This document shows, piece by piece, positions 45,902-56,239 of a stretch of DNA of 64,000 bases. Position numbers and translations under genes: made by a program. Below the pieces are notes generated by a model that did no database searches, was not told the origin of the DNA, and saw only the letters and a list, made by a program, of their open reading frames with translations. Location of the stretch: the NCBI GenBank assembly GCA_003278425.1, contig QCFE01000002.1, positions 1 through 64,000 of the forward strand, written 5' to 3'. The stretch's first letter is position 1. Every line of letters starts with the position of its first letter. This stretch comes from Prochlorococcus sp. AG-363-B11 (GTDB taxonomy: Bacteria; Cyanobacteriota; Cyanobacteriia; PCC-6307; Cyanobiaceae).

Positions 45902-47197
45902 CTAAAGACCCTGGGCTCGATTGTTAATTTTTTCTGACTTGGCAATTAATTGAAATTTTATAGCATCCAATAAATGATGAGCTATTGAGAATTTTGTATT
46001 TATTGGGATTTTTTGAATTTCATCTCCTGGGCCTAATAACCATCCTCCGTTTAATTCTGATTCAAAACCTTGATGCAATTTGTCAATTGGGTTTGCCATC
46101 AATAGATCACAGCCTTTGTTCTGCTTTTTTGAAATTGCAAGCTTTTGTATTTCTTCATCACTCCCTGTTAAAGCAGCAAAACCAAGAAAAATTTGACTTG
46201 CTTTTTTTCTATCTGCAAGCATTTTGAGTAAATCTGGGACTATCTCAAATTGATTTGTCAACGATTCTAGAAGTTTTTCCTTACCAAGCTTACCGGCAAT
46301 ATTTTCCTTTATTTTGATGTCTGCTATAGCCGCTGCCATTGCAATTACATCTGAAGAAGGTTGCAAGTGTTGTAGTGCCCTAGACATATCTTTAGAGCCT
46401 CTAGCCTTAATACAATTTAATCCTTCTAATAACGCTGGATTGATTTGAAGCGACCCATGTATTAAGTCAACTTGTGCACCTCTGAACCTTGCTGCTTGTC
46501 CTAATAAAACTCCCATTTTCCCACTACTTCTGTTAGATAGATATCTAGCCTCATCAATGTCTTCAATAGTTGCTCCTGCAGTCACTAAGAGCTTCATGCC
46601 TTTCCAGTCTTTTTGAAGAGGTAATCTTTGGATTGTGGCACTTTCTAATGCTAATTGGATTAGTTCAGGATTAGCCATACGTCCTTCTCCTATTCGATCG
46701 CATGCCAACAGTCCTTCTGATGGAGATAATGCAATTACATTTGTAAAGCTTTGCAGTTTCTGCCAATTGCTTTTTACTGCTTGGTTCTCCCACATAGCTG
46801 TGTTCATTGCTGAGGCTGCAATTACAGGCTTCTCTGACGCTAAAAGCACACTTGCTGCTAAACCCTCACCAAGACCATTGACCCATCTTGATAGAGATGA
46901 TGCACTTAACGGGGCAATTACAATGAGATTTGCCCATTCTGAAAGTTCAATATGTAAAGGTTTGCTCCTTTGAGGGTCCCATTGATCTTCATCTTCATAG
47001 CAGCGATTTCGACTTAATGTTGCTAAAGACAAAGGACTAACTAATTTTGACGCGCTAGGGGTAACGAGGCATCGAACTTCTGCACCAGTTTTAATTAAAT
47101 TACTAACTAGAAGAGGAGTTTTTACAACTGCAATGCTCCCAGTAGCAATTACAAGGATTTTTTGGCCTTTTAATTTTTGACTTTCCTCAATCTTCAT
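45902..47197 (-). CDS. coaBC: Phosphopantothenoylcysteine decarboxylase / phosphopantothenate--cysteine ligase
   Basis: A bifunctional coenzyme A biosynthesis enzyme. The N-terminal CoaC flavoprotein has ILVIATGSIAVVKTP, the HIELSEWANLIVIAPLSASS motif and SAMNTAMWEN (substrate-recognition clamp). The C-terminal CoaB ligase includes LVTAGATIEDIDEARYLSNRSSGKMG. The full length is 431 residues. The ATG at 47197 is preferred over a TTG one codon earlier. It overlaps the DUF2555 gene by 11 bases, so the two are coupled. Confidence 0.95.
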   Translation of the reverse strand: MKIEESQKLKGQKILVIATGSIAVVKTPLLVSNLIKTGAEVRCLVTPSASKLVSPLSLATLSRNRCYEDEDQWDPQRSKPLHIELSEWANLIVIAPLSASSLSRWVNGLGEGLAASVLLASEKPVIAASAMNTAMWENQAVKSNWQKLQSFTNVIALSPSEGLLACDRIGEGRMANPELIQLALESATIQRLPLQKDWKGMKLLVTAGATIEDIDEARYLSNRSSGKMGVLLGQAARFRGAQVDLIHGSLQINPALLEGLNCIKARGSKDMSRALQHLQPSSDVIAMAAAIADIKIKENIAGKLGKEKLLESLTNQFEIVPDLLKMLADRKKASQIFLGFAALTGSDEEIQKLAISKKQNKGCDLLMANPIDKLHQGFESELNGGWLLGPGDEIQKIPINTKFSIAHHLLDAIKFQLIAKSEKINNRAQGL

Positions 47198-47459
47198 CAA
47201 ATGGTTCCTGATCTATTAAATGATGGTAATTAAGAGTTAATTCTGGCCTATGTATTGCTAGAGCTCTTAAAAGGTGCCAGTCATTTAAGCTTTCAAAAGG
47301 ACTACTATAATCCTCTTCTTCTAGCCTTGCGGCTAGTCGAGCGGTTGATTGATCGTCGAATTTTAGTAATTGCTCCTCAGTGATTTTCCTGGGGGAGCAA
47401 TTTAAACCTATCTCCTTATTAGCCATGGTTTCTTTGAGATGAATAGAATCCACTGCCAT
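47187..47459 (-). CDS. DUF2555 family protein
   Basis: A 90-residue cyanobacterial protein of the DUF2555 type: LAARLEEEDYSSPFESL, then NDWHLLRALAIHRPEL, then an acidic end (DQEPFDED). It is soluble, with no membrane segment. An ATG at 47426 would remove eleven N-terminal residues and may be the true start. Its function is unknown; its overlap with coaBC is constant enough in layout to suggest cotranscription. Confidence 0.78.
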   Translation of the reverse strand: MAVDSIHLKETMANKEIGLNCSPRKITEEQLLKFDDQSTARLAARLEEEDYSSPFESLNDWHLLRALAIHRPELTLNYHHLIDQEPFDED

Positions 47460-47609
47460 TTACTTAATTCTATTTAAAAAACAATAATTAACAAAAATTT
47501 TGTTGTGGGAATCATCAAAAATGAGCAGATCATTTCTACCAGTTCCCTTAGTGATAAATTTGCGAATGGCTGATGTTGATTTTATCTTCAATTCCTAGGT
47601 TCTAACTGC

Positions 47610-47631
47610 GAGGAGGAAATTAATGGGGTAA
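47610..47631 (+). other. Strong Shine-Dalgarno followed by a two-codon ORF (ATG GGG TAA)
   Basis: GAGGAGG at 47610-47616 is followed after six bases by ATG GGG TAA (47623-47631). The same frame was open from an ATG at 47521 to a TAG at 47596-47598 (25 codons). The next real gene starts at 47660, 28 bases later. Strong Shine-Dalgarno sites are rare in this window, which makes this one noticeable. It could be a standby site or leader ORF, or chance. Confidence 0.3.
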
Positions 47632-47659
47632 AACAAGCTATTAAGAAAAATGTTCTTTT

Positions 47660-47860
47660 ATGTCTCAATCAAAAAGGGAGCAGGTCGTGAGCCATCTTCG
47701 ATACATCAGACAAGAGCTTCGAGAGATGCATCAAGGTGTATTGGATGATGGTTTATTGCCAGAGCCTGGAGAAATCAGAGGAGTTATGGCTCAAATGGAG
47801 GCTTTGCATGAATTGCTTGAGGGTAAATCAAAGTCTAAAGTCAAACAAGATGATTCTTAG
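47660..47860 (+). CDS. Small helical protein of unknown function
   Basis: A 66-residue soluble protein that is predicted to be mainly helical. Notable stretches are REQVVSHLRYIRQELREMH, GLLPEPGEIRGVMAQME and a lysine/serine tail. I do not recognise a named family, but the compact helical sequence is not random-looking. It starts at ATG, 28 bases after the two-codon ORF, and the ycf20-like gene follows after 110 bases. Confidence 0.65.
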   Translation: MSQSKREQVVSHLRYIRQELREMHQGVLDDGLLPEPGEIRGVMAQMEALHELLEGKSKSKVKQDDS

Positions 47861-47970
47861 CTTCATTGTTATTTTATTGCAATGCTTCACTTCAATAGCA
47901 TTATGATCTTGTGAAATAAGATTGATATTTTTTAATTTTAAATAAGTTAAACATTTTTCATTTGTCTTGA

Positions 47971-48309
47971 ATGAAGTATCAGTCAACTGGATTTAGCCGT
48001 AACATTTCAAATATCATTAAGCGCTTAGATTTTTGGGCTGCAAACCCATGGAGAAAATATTCATTGTTATTAATAATTTTTCTCATCGCATTTTTTTTAG
48101 GAAGCTCTATAGGAATGATTAATGGAGCCTTAGCTTTAATGGACCCTGTTGGAGCATTCTTTACTGTTATTTTAATTGAATTCCTTATTCGTTTAAGAAG
48201 ATCAGGTTCTAACAGAAAAGATATGAAATCTATCTCTATAAAAATAATAGATAGTTTTCGAATGGGCTTTGTTTATGGATTATTTATGGAGGGTTTTAAA
48301 TTACTTTAG
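47971..48309 (+). CDS. ycf20: Ycf20-like (DUF565) membrane protein
   Basis: A 112-residue protein with the DUF565/Ycf20 pattern. The N-terminal helix ends in NPWRKYSLLLIIFLIAFFLGSS (first transmembrane segment), then GALALMDPVGAFFTVILIEF (second), a basic RLRRSGSNRK linker, and DSFRMGFVYGLFMEGFKLL at the end. The family is found in cyanobacteria and plastids. In algae it has been linked to non-photochemical quenching, but its molecular role is not known. It is convergent with pyrB. Confidence 0.85.
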   Translation: MKYQSTGFSRNISNIIKRLDFWAANPWRKYSLLLIIFLIAFFLGSSIGMINGALALMDPVGAFFTVILIEFLIRLRRSGSNRKDMKSISIKIIDSFRMGFVYGLFMEGFKLL

Positions 48310-48338
48310 AAAGAGCACCATCTTTGTTAGAATTCAAA

Positions 48339-49358
48339 TTAATTAGTATTTGTAGCGGCAAGAAGGTAGAGAAGGGACATCCTAATAGGTATTCCATTAG
48401 AAACTTGTTCCTCTACTAAACAAATAGAACTATCTTCTAATAACTTGCTACTCATTTCAATTCCTCTATTTACTGGTCCAGGATGCAATACAGGGATTGC
48501 TTTATCACACCATTCTAATTTTTTATGGGTTATTCCATATTCATGATGATATGAATTTAAGTTTGAGATTAGATTCTCACTCATTCTTTCTTTTTGAAGC
48601 CTTAATGTAATAAGAGCATCTGTTTTTTTTAATGAATCCTTTAACGATCTGCAGATTGTGATATCACCTCGTTTGATAATTGGGTCATCTTTTTGATCAG
48701 ATGGAGGTTCTTTAGCAAATCTTACAAAGTCTTCAGGGAGAAGTGATTTGGGCCCACAAAGAATTACGTTTGCTCCACAACCAGTAAGGCTCCATAGATT
48801 TGAGCGAGCAACCCGAGAATGAAGAATATCTCCAACAATTGTAATTGTTTTGCCAAAAAGACATTCAGGAGAATTATTTACATTGTCAAAGTAATTGGTC
48901 AATGTAAATAAGTCGAGAAGTGCTTGACTAGGGTGACTATGCAGTCCATCCCCACCATTGAGGATTGCGACTTTCTTATTCTTTTGATCTAAGTATTTTG
49001 CTAGCTGAGCCGGGACTCCAGCTGAGCTATGCCTTATAACAAGAACCTCAGCTCCCATTGCGACATAGGTCATAACAGTGTCAAGAGGTGTTTCCCCTTT
49101 ACTTAAGGAGCTTGAAGAAGGAGAAAAAGACTGGACATCTGCAGATAGTTTTTTCGCTGCGAGTTCAAAGCTGCTACGAGTCCTTGTACTTGGTTCAAAA
49201 AATAATGTTGCTATTAGACGTCCCTGTAATGCAGGTAATTTTCTTGATCCTGCTTGAGGCAGCCTTTTAAAACGATTAGCAAGTTCTAGTACCTCTTTAT
49301 AGTCCTCAAAGGAAAAAGAAGATAAGTCAATAATATGCTTGTGTCCCCAGTTGCTCAT
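48339..49358 (-). CDS. pyrB: Aspartate carbamoyltransferase
   Basis: It condenses carbamoyl phosphate with aspartate in pyrimidine synthesis. The catalytic chain is 339 residues from the ATG at 49358. It has the carbamoyl-phosphate site [16 protein letters not shown] near 53-68 and [11 protein letters not shown] (HSRV Arg) and [10 protein letters not shown] near the C-terminus. The ATG at 49358 overlaps the stop of the preceding glycosylase gene (ATGA), which is why I prefer it over one at 49406. It is convergent with the ycf20-like gene. Confidence 0.95.
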   Translation of the reverse strand: MSNWGHKHIIDLSSFSFEDYKEVLELANRFKRLPQAGSRKLPALQGRLIATLFFEPSTRTRSSFELAAKKLSADVQSFSPSSSSLSKGETPLDTVMTYVAMGAEVLVIRHSSAGVPAQLAKYLDQKNKKVAILNGGDGLHSHPSQALLDLFTLTNYFDNVNNSPECLFGKTITIVGDILHSRVARSNLWSLTGCGANVILCGPKSLLPEDFVRFAKEPPSDQKDDPIIKRGDITICRSLKDSLKKTDALITLRLQKERMSENLISNLNSYHHEYGITHKKLEWCDKAIPVLHPGPVNRGIEMSSKLLEDSSICLVEEQVSNGIPIRMSLLYLLAATNTN

Positions 49359-49921
49359 GGGCCTTCTTCCAATCTTGGTTTCCAAGATTGCAATGCTGTT
49401 GGGCATCTATCTCCTTTGGCTCGCTTGCTAACGCTTCGACTGCTTTTCATGTACCAACGCCATGGCAAGTTTTGTGCTTTTGATATGCCAATTCTTGTTG
49501 TTTGAATAATTGGTTCCATATTTGTGCTTGATCTCCCTTTGCAGACCCATATACCATTCTCCATAGAGATTAGTAAATTGTCATGACTTCTGTTCAATCC
49601 AAATCTATTTGCTAATAATCCAGGCCCAGCTGCAATGCGTTCATGTTCATTTGGAATAGTTATTGCTCTAAGAAGGACGCCATTAGCCCAACCTGATTTA
49701 TAAGTAACTATATTCACGCAGTGATAGGTGCCATAAGAGAGATAAACATATAACCGCCCTGGCTCACCAAAAAGAGTTTCATTTCTTGCGGTTCTTTTCT
49801 CAAAACCATGGCATCCTGGTTCAGATTGACAATATGCTTCTGTTTCAACAATTACACCCCAGAGAAGTTTTTGATTGGTTTGGACCTTCACTAGTAAACA
49901 ACCAATTAAGTTAGGAGCCAC
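49355..49921 (-). CDS. mpg: DNA-3-methyladenine glycosylase (AAG/MPG type)
   Basis: It removes alkylated purines from DNA. The 188-residue portion from the GTG at 49921 has the family motifs [17 protein letters not shown] (catalytic Glu), [20 protein letters not shown] and [13 protein letters not shown]-like sequence ([13 protein letters not shown]). The family's N-terminus normally starts 10-15 residues earlier with an F-F-x-R/K-P-x-E-V-A pattern. That pattern ([13 protein letters not shown]) is encoded in frame just upstream, but no ATG, GTG or TTG precedes it before the TAA at 49976-49978. The true start is therefore unclear. Its 3' end overlaps pyrB. Confidence 0.85.
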   Translation of the reverse strand: MAPNLIGCLLVKVQTNQKLLWGVIVETEAYCQSEPGCHGFEKRTARNETLFGEPGRLYVYLSYGTYHCVNIVTYKSGWANGVLLRAITIPNEHERIAAGPGLLANRFGLNRSHDNLLISMENGIWVCKGRSSTNMEPIIQTTRIGISKAQNLPWRWYMKSSRSVSKRAKGDRCPTALQSWKPRLEEGP

Positions 49922-50076
49922 TTCTTCTGAGGGCTTACAAAAAAAATCAGTTTGTAATGGTGAATGGTCTATTTTTTAATGAAGATAATGAATCGAGTAA
50001 AATTACTTTTTTAAAGCGATTTATCAAACTATAAGTAATTTCTCAAACTAGATTCAATGAATATTCAATTAAATAA

Positions 50077-50877
50077 ATGAACAAGAAGCTTAAATCAAAT
50101 CTCCCATTTTTTGATCAGAATAATCCCACTATGCGTTTAGACCTTTGTACTTGGCCAGAGGTAGAGGAATACTTGCGACATTGTAAAGGGATTATTTTGC
50201 CTATTGGATCAACTGAGCAACATGGTCCAACTGGTGCTATAGGAACTGATGCATTAACTGCTAATGCAGTAGCACATGAGGTGGCTAAGAGAGCTGGAGT
50301 GCTTGTTACTCCTATACAGCCATATGGGATGGCAGAACATCATCTTGGTTTTCCTGGAACAATGAGTCTTCGGCCTGAAACATTACTTTTATTAGTTCAT
50401 GATCTTTTGATATCTCTTGCTATGCATGGGTTTGAAAAAGTTTTCATTGTTAATGGCCATGGAGGAAATATCGCAACTATTAAATCTGCATTTTCTCAGG
50501 CTTATAGAACCATCTCAACTATGGAATTATCAGAATTAAAATCTTTTCAATGTAAATTGGCTAATTGGTTTATGACTCCAGAAGTATTTAAAGAAGCTCA
50601 CTCTATTTATGGTGATAAAGAGGGACATCATGCAACTCCTAGCGAGATTGCTTTAACGTTGTATCTAGAACCAACCTTATTAAGTAAGCAATGTGCTTTG
50701 CCACCTCCTTCTCCAGCAGGACCTATATATGATTATAAAGACTTTCGCCAAAGATACTTTGATGGCAGAATGGGCTCAGATCCATCTCTGGCAAATGCAG
50801 AAGATGGTGAAAAGTTTCTTGATAAAGCAGCATCTGCTTTAACTAAGAATTTATTAGACTTTCTTCAAGAATCATGA
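50077..50877 (+). CDS. Creatininase-family (MftE-like) metal-dependent amidohydrolase
   Basis: A creatininase-fold protein of 266 residues. Metal-ligand motifs are [19 protein letters not shown] near 46-64 and NGHGGN and [14 protein letters not shown] later. The substrate is unknown; the family also includes mycofactocin and riboflavin-pathway amidohydrolases. In cyanobacteria the gene is a common neighbour of gatC. Another ATG at 50131 ([12 protein letters not shown]) may be the better start. Its TGA overlaps the ATG of gatC (ATGA). Confidence 0.85.
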   Translation: MNKKLKSNLPFFDQNNPTMRLDLCTWPEVEEYLRHCKGIILPIGSTEQHGPTGAIGTDALTANAVAHEVAKRAGVLVTPIQPYGMAEHHLGFPGTMSLRPETLLLLVHDLLISLAMHGFEKVFIVNGHGGNIATIKSAFSQAYRTISTMELSELKSFQCKLANWFMTPEVFKEAHSIYGDKEGHHATPSEIALTLYLEPTLLSKQCALPPPSPAGPIYDYKDFRQRYFDGRMGSDPSLANAEDGEKFLDKAASALTKNLLDFLQES

Positions 50878-51173
50878 CTAGAATCACTGCAGATGATGTA
50901 AGAAAAGTTGCTAAACTTTCTCGTTTGAAAATTCCTGAGGCTGATATAGAAAAGTATTCAAATCAACTTGAGAAAATTTTAGAATACATTGCTCAACTTG
51001 AGAAAGTTGATACTGTAGATGTACCCCCAACAACAAGAGCTGTTGAGGTTGTTAATGTTTTTAGAGATGATATTGTGGAGGCTTCAACTTCTGATACTAG
51101 AGATCAACTTATTAAATTAGCCCCTCAAAGAGAAGGTAAATATTATAAAGTCCCAAAGATACTTTCAGAATAA
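50874..51173 (+). CDS. gatC: Aspartyl/glutamyl-tRNA amidotransferase subunit C
   Basis: A small bridging subunit that holds GatA and GatB together in the tRNA-dependent amidotransferase. This pathway supplies Gln-tRNA(Gln) in cyanobacteria. The 99-residue chain has [20 protein letters not shown] near 4-23 and ends in [15 protein letters not shown], the typical GatC C-terminus. GatA and GatB are not in this window. The start overlaps the preceding stop codon. Confidence 0.93.
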   Translation: MTRITADDVRKVAKLSRLKIPEADIEKYSNQLEKILEYIAQLEKVDTVDVPPTTRAVEVVNVFRDDIVEASTSDTRDQLIKLAPQREGKYYKVPKILSE

Positions 51174-51178
51174 TAATT

Positions 51179-52210
51179 TTAACTTTTATCTGGTATTACA
51201 GCAGTCTTATGTAAAAGATAAATCCATTTCTTACGCCATTTCTTAGTAGGTATAAAATTTGCCAATGGTCTCATCTTGCTCCTACTTTTTTTATGACTCC
51301 TTACGCCTAATAAAATATCGTAAAGGAAGTTTAAGCTATCTTTTTTTGACTCAAATATTCCCATTCTTTGGGGCGAACCTTTTTCATTCAATAATGGTTT
51401 AGTTGCTTCATAGGCTGGTTTATATTCAAACCAAGGTATAGAAGGCCATAAATGATGAACAAGATGATAATTTTGACCCATAATCAGTATATTCATTACG
51501 CGACTTGGATATACCCTTGCATTCTTCCATTTATTGCGTGCCATAAATGGCCTATGAGGTAAATAATCAAAGAATATTCCGAGAGTTACACCGACCATTA
51601 ATGCTGGCCCAAACCATAAGTTGTAAATGACATTCATGAAATTAAAATGTATACCTGCTATTACAATTGTTATAAAAAATGATCGTTCAAAACCCCATTG
51701 CATTAGTTCATATTTCCTCCATAATTTTCTTTGAAAAAAGAAATATTCATGATAAAAAAACCTTGGAGCGATTAACCATACTGGTCCAAAAGTGCTGACT
51801 ATATGATCAGGATCATTTTTGGGATCATTTACGTGTGAATGATGTTGAAGGTGAACTCTTGTAAATACTGGGAAGCTAAAACCTAATAAGATTGCAGCAC
51901 CATGTCCCATTACTTGGTTGATCCATTTGTTGGGATGTGCTGCTTTATGGCATGCATCGTGGATAACAGTGCCTTCCATATGTAGTGAAAGGAATGCAAG
52001 GCCAACCAATATCGGGAGTGGCCAAATACCTTTATACCACTGCCAAATTGCTATAAAAGCTATTACATAACCTCCAATAAATAAACCTACAGTTGGATTT
52101 AGAAAACCTGGTGGATCTAAGTATTCTTTAATACGTTTTTGCCAAAAAACCGAAGATTGAGAATAGCTAGATCTATCTTGGGTTTGAATAGAAGTTATTG
52201 TTGTTTTCAT
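51179..52210 (-). CDS. crtR: Beta-carotene hydroxylase CrtR
   Basis: A membrane di-iron hydroxylase of the fatty-acid desaturase superfamily that makes zeaxanthin from beta-carotene. The 343 residues contain three histidine clusters: HDACHKAAH near 84-92, HLQHHSHVNDP near 119-129 and YHLVHHLWPSIPW late. Several transmembrane segments surround them. A general desaturase is the alternative, but the box spacing and the tRNA-Leu neighbour match CrtR in marine picocyanobacteria (family knowledge). It ends five bases after gatC's stop, convergently. Confidence 0.9.
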   Translation of the reverse strand: MKTTITSIQTQDRSSYSQSSVFWQKRIKEYLDPPGFLNPTVGLFIGGYVIAFIAIWQWYKGIWPLPILVGLAFLSLHMEGTVIHDACHKAAHPNKWINQVMGHGAAILLGFSFPVFTRVHLQHHSHVNDPKNDPDHIVSTFGPVWLIAPRFFYHEYFFFQRKLWRKYELMQWGFERSFFITIVIAGIHFNFMNVIYNLWFGPALMVGVTLGIFFDYLPHRPFMARNKWKNARVYPSRVMNILIMGQNYHLVHHLWPSIPWFEYKPAYEATKPLLNEKGSPQRMGIFESKKDSLNFLYDILLGVRSHKKSRSKMRPLANFIPTKKWRKKWIYLLHKTAVIPDKS

Positions 52211-52266
52211 TGAACTTCTGAATTACAACATGGAAACAAACACATACCTATTCACACATTGAACGA

Positions 52267-52348
52267 TGCCCACCGGGAGACTTGAACTCCCACGACCAAA
52301 GTCACTGGTACCTAAAACCAGCGCGTCTACCAATTCCGCCAGATGGGC
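52267..52348 (-). tRNA. trnL-UAG: tRNA-Leu (anticodon UAG)
   Basis: The minus strand folds as a tRNA. The 7-base acceptor stem GCCCATC pairs with GGTGGGC (one G-U) and the discriminator is A. The anticodon stem CTGGT/ACCAG encloses the loop TTTAGGT, giving anticodon TAG. The long variable arm expected of tRNA-Leu (TGACTTTGGTCG) and the TTC-containing T loop (GGGAGTTCAAGTCTCCC) are present. CCA is not encoded. It lies 56 bases upstream of crtR on the same strand. Confidence 0.95.
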
Positions 52349-52688
52349 TTACCATTACAGAATAATACCTTGCAGTGGTGAAGCGATGTTTGAGTCATCT
52401 CTCCAACATTTAATGAAAGAAATACTATAAATATTTGAGCAACATCGCTTTATGAAAAACATCCATCAAAAATCTGTTTTTCTCATTTTTTAAGCTCTCA
52501 TGACTATGTTAAAGATTCATCAAGTTTTTTTGAGATTGGTTTTCACTACTCTGAGATGAAAATACCTAGAAAACCAATTTAATAGCTTTATAAGATTTAG
52601 AGGATCATTAATCTCCTTTTCGTTCTAAAGATGAGCTTATTGATGAACCTTAGACAAAATAAGTATAGAACTACTTTTTTTTGAAATT
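52349..52688 (+). other. Intergenic region with two inverted repeats
   Basis: A 340-base gap between tRNA-Leu (minus) and ycf66 (plus). AAGCGATGTT (52381-52390) and AACATCGCTT (52441-52450) form one perfect ten-base stem with a 50-base loop. ATTGGTTTTC (52535-52544) and GAAAACCAAT (52569-52578) form another with a 24-base loop. No open frame of note lies here. A small RNA or leader is possible; the promoters of tRNA-Leu and ycf66 must be here. Confidence 0.35.
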
Positions 52689-53237
52689 ATGTTTGCTGTG
52701 GTCAATGGATATCTTGCTATTTTTCTAGGTTTGTCAATTTTGCTGGTTTCCCTTTTACTTACTGAGTTAAGTCGACCTAGAGATGCACTGTGGGCAGCAA
52801 TAATAATGCTTCTAGGATTAGTACTGATAACGAGTCATGCAAGTCTAAATGGTGCCCCAATGCTTGCCGTTTTATTTAGCTTTCTAATCATTACTAGACT
52901 CCTGATAGAGATTTCGCAATATAGATGGCAGCAATTGAGCGAAGAAGAAAAAATATCTTTGCAGACTTTTAATCGTTGGAAAAATAGCTTTAAGCAGATT
53001 TATTTAGCAGCAGTAAAATTAGGTTCTATCATTTTTGAGGTGTTTAATCTTTTTAAGCCCAAGTCCAAATCAAGCAAAATTGGGAAAAAGTGGGTTAGGC
53101 CAGAACCTGATGATGAAAAAAAATCTTCAGAAGATAATCCCCGATCCTCTGATGAGGTTAATATTGAAGAAAATACTTCATTCTCTAAGCAGATTTCATC
53201 ACTAAAATCTGGGGATAAATCTTCCGACGCTTCATAA
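52689..53237 (+). CDS. ycf66: Ycf66-like membrane protein
   Basis: A 182-residue protein with three hydrophobic segments in the first ~85 residues ([53 protein letters not shown]). They are followed by a long charged, serine- and lysine-rich tail. This fits the Ycf66 family of cyanobacteria and plastids, whose role is unknown. The tail is low in complexity (KPKSKSSK, then DDEKKSSED). ileS starts 23 bases downstream, so the two are probably one transcript. Confidence 0.85.
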   Translation: MFAVVNGYLAIFLGLSILLVSLLLTELSRPRDALWAAIIMLLGLVLITSHASLNGAPMLAVLFSFLIITRLLIEISQYRWQQLSEEEKISLQTFNRWKNSFKQIYLAAVKLGSIIFEVFNLFKPKSKSSKIGKKWVRPEPDDEKKSSEDNPRSSDEVNIEENTSFSKQISSLKSGDKSSDAS

Positions 53238-53260
53238 TCTTCTCTAAATCAATCATCATT

Positions 53261-56170
53261 GTGAATAACGAGAAAAAAAAGGACAGTACTAATCTTCCTT
53301 CCTACAAAGAAACTTTAAATCTTTTAAAGACAAACTTTGGTATGCGAGCTAATGCAGTTGTTCGGGAACCAGAGTTGCAAAAATTTTGGGAAGAGGAAGG
53401 TATCGATTTTTCGCTTGGTCTAGAAAATAAAGGAAAAATTTTCACTTTGCACGATGGACCTCCTTATGCGAATGGAACTCTTCACATGGGCCATGCTCTT
53501 AACAAAATTCTTAAAGACATAATAAATAAATATCAGATTATGAAGGGACGAAAGGTCAAATTTGTTCCTGGATGGGATTGCCATGGACTACCAATTGAGT
53601 TGAAAGTACTTCAGAATCTTGGTAGGAAAGAACGAGAGGCATTAAATCCCATAAAGTTGCGTAAAAAGGCTGCTGCTTATGCTCATAAACAAATAGAAAG
53701 TCAGAAAGATGGGTTTCGGAGATGGGGTGTTTGGGCTGATTGGGAAAACCCTTACTTTACGCTTCAGAAAGAATACGAAGCTGCTCAGATTAGATTATTT
53801 GGGGAAATGGCTCTTAAGGGATATATATATAGGGGTTTAAAGCCTGTTCATTGGAGTCCTAGTTCGAGAACAGCTTTAGCAGAAGCTGAGTTGGAATATC
53901 CAGAAGGGCATGTTAGCCAGAGCATCTATGTATCATTTTCTGTTGTCCAAATACCTAAGAAATTAAATGAAGCACTAAGTCAACAAGACTTGCATTTTCC
54001 AATTAATGAAAATGAATTAGGTGCAAAGCTTAAAGTTGCAGTTTGGACCACTACTCCATGGACATTGCCTGCAAATGCTGCTGTTGCTATTAATGAAAAT
54101 GTTAAATATGTATTTGCTAAAAGTAAAGATAATCAATTTCTTATTTTAGCTGAAGATCTTTTAGAAGAAGTCAGTGTAGAGATTGGCCAATCATATGAAA
54201 AAGTTGCAGTTATAAAAGGCAGTTTGCTTGATGGAGCATTATATAAACACCCATTGTTTGATAAAGTTTGCCCTTTTGTTATAGGTGGAAGCTATATTAC
54301 AACTCAATCAGGTACTGGGATTGTTCATACAGCCCCTGGGCATGGAATAGATGATTTTAATACAGGAATTAAATACCAATTACCTGTAATTTGCCCTGTC
54401 AACGAAAAGGGGGTATTCACCTCTCAAGCAGGTAGATTTGAAGGGCTAAATGTTTTGCATGACGCTAATAATGAGATAATTAAGGATTTACAAGAATCAG
54501 GTGAATTATTGAAAGAAAAACCTTATATTCATAAATATCCTTATGACTGGAGAACGAAGAAAGCAACTATCTTTCGTGCAACTGAACAATGGTTTGCATC
54601 TGTAGAAGGCTTTAGAAGTGATGCGTTAGATGCAATTGAGAAAGTTGAATGGCTACCTTCGTCAGGAAAGAAGCGAATTAAAACTATGGTCTCTGATAGA
54701 GGCGATTGGTGTATTTCTAGACAGCGTACATGGGGAGTCCCTATACCAGTTTTTTATTCAAATAAAGGAGATGAAGTGCTTCTTAATGAAACCACAGTTA
54801 ATCATATTCAAGATTTATTCAAGAAGCATGGCTCAGACATTTGGTGGGAATTAGGTGAATCTGACCTTTTGCCTAGTGCTTATGCTTCAGAAGCAGATAA
54901 ATGGCATAAGGGTACAGATACTATGGATGTTTGGTTTGACTCTGGATCTAGCTGGTCTGCAGTAACTGCTAAGGATGATGATATGAATTATCCAGCTGAT
55001 CTTTATCTAGAGGGTTCAGATCAACATCGAGGTTGGTTTCAGTCTTCATTACTTACTTCAGTAGCTGCATCCGGCCATGCCCCATACCTAAAAGTTCTAA
55101 CACATGGATTTGCTTTAGATGAAAATGGTCGAAAAATGAGTAAATCTTTGGGTAATATTGTTGATCCTTCAGTAATTATTAACGGTGGAAATAATAAGAA
55201 ATTAGAACCTTCTTATGGCGCAGATGTTTTGAGATTATGGGTAAGTTCTGTTGATTATTCAGTAGATGTTCCAATTGGTTCTAATATTTTGCGTCAATTA
55301 TCTGATGTTTATAGAAAAGTAAGAAATACTGCAAGATATTTATTAGGGAATATACATGACTTTGATCCTTCTAAAAATTCTTTTAACATTCAAGACTTAT
55401 CTATTTTAGATAGATGGATGCTCAATAGAACTGCAGAGGTTATTGATCAGGTATCAATTGCATATGAAAACTATGAGTTTTATAAATTTTTTCAGTTATT
55501 GCAAAGTTTTTGTGTTGTAGATTTATCAAACTTCTATCTAGATATTGCTAAAGATCGTTTGTATATAAGTGCGCCTTCTGATAATAGGCGACGCTCATGT
55601 CAGTATGTCTTGTCTGTGATTGTGGAAAACTTAGCAGTAATTATATCTCCTGTCTTATGCCATATGGCAGAAGATATTTGGCAAAACATCCCTTACGAAT
55701 TAAAAGAGAAATCAGTTTTTCAAAGAAGATGGCCTGAGGCTCCTTCAAGCTGGAAAGATGAATCTTTAAATGGAATAGTTCACCAATTGCGAGAATTAAG
55801 AGCTTCAGTTAACAGAGCTTTAGAAGATTGTAGAATTAGGCAAAAATTAGGGTCTTCTCTTGAGGCATCAGTAAGAATTGAACCAAGTAATCAATCTTTA
55901 AGGGATGCATTGAGATACTTGGAAATAAATGGGGATCCAGAAGTGGATAGATTATTTGATTGGTTAATTGTTTCTAAAGTACAAATAGGTGGAGAGCCAT
56001 GGGCAGAGCTCTTATTTAGTGAGCAGGATGATATTGGAATTATTGAAGTATCCAAATCAAGAGGAGTTAAATGTGAAAGATGTTGGCATTATGAAGTTGA
56101 TATAGGTCAACACCCTATTCATAAATCCTTATGTGGTAGATGTATTAGCTCATTAGATCGTATACTTTAA
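53261..56170 (+). CDS. ileS: Isoleucyl-tRNA synthetase
   Basis: A class I synthetase of 969 residues. The HIGH box is in [15 protein letters not shown] near 67-81, the editing domain (CP1) lies near 200-400, and KMSKS in [12 protein letters not shown] near 624-635. The anticodon-binding domain follows, and the C-terminus ends in a zinc finger with CERCWHYE and CGRCISSL (Cys4). This is the bacterial, full-length type. The start is GTG. The neighbour upstream is ycf66. Confidence 0.97.
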   Translation: MNNEKKKDSTNLPSYKETLNLLKTNFGMRANAVVREPELQKFWEEEGIDFSLGLENKGKIFTLHDGPPYANGTLHMGHALNKILKDIINKYQIMKGRKVKFVPGWDCHGLPIELKVLQNLGRKEREALNPIKLRKKAAAYAHKQIESQKDGFRRWGVWADWENPYFTLQKEYEAAQIRLFGEMALKGYIYRGLKPVHWSPSSRTALAEAELEYPEGHVSQSIYVSFSVVQIPKKLNEALSQQDLHFPINENELGAKLKVAVWTTTPWTLPANAAVAINENVKYVFAKSKDNQFLILAEDLLEEVSVEIGQSYEKVAVIKGSLLDGALYKHPLFDKVCPFVIGGSYITTQSGTGIVHTAPGHGIDDFNTGIKYQLPVICPVNEKGVFTSQAGRFEGLNVLHDANNEIIKDLQESGELLKEKPYIHKYPYDWRTKKATIFRATEQWFASVEGFRSDALDAIEKVEWLPSSGKKRIKTMVSDRGDWCISRQRTWGVPIPVFYSNKGDEVLLNETTVNHIQDLFKKHGSDIWWELGESDLLPSAYASEADKWHKGTDTMDVWFDSGSSWSAVTAKDDDMNYPADLYLEGSDQHRGWFQSSLLTSVAASGHAPYLKVLTHGFALDENGRKMSKSLGNIVDPSVIINGGNNKKLEPSYGADVLRLWVSSVDYSVDVPIGSNILRQLSDVYRKVRNTARYLLGNIHDFDPSKNSFNIQDLSILDRWMLNRTAEVIDQVSIAYENYEFYKFFQLLQSFCVVDLSNFYLDIAKDRLYISAPSDNRRRSCQYVLSVIVENLAVIISPVLCHMAEDIWQNIPYELKEKSVFQRRWPEAPSSWKDESLNGIVHQLRELRASVNRALEDCRIRQKLGSSLEASVRIEPSNQSLRDALRYLEINGDPEVDRLFDWLIVSKVQIGGEPWAELLFSEQDDIGIIEVSKSRGVKCERCWHYEVDIGQHPIHKSLCGRCISSLDRIL

Positions 56171-56239
56171 AAAATTTATAGATTAGAACAATATTAGAAA
56201 TCTTTACTAATCACAGGTCTTTCTAATTTTTGCAATAGA

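Noticed and set aside
47521-47598. A 25-codon ORF
   Set aside because: Short, ends in TAG and has no family resemblance. Kept only as part of the Shine-Dalgarno observation.
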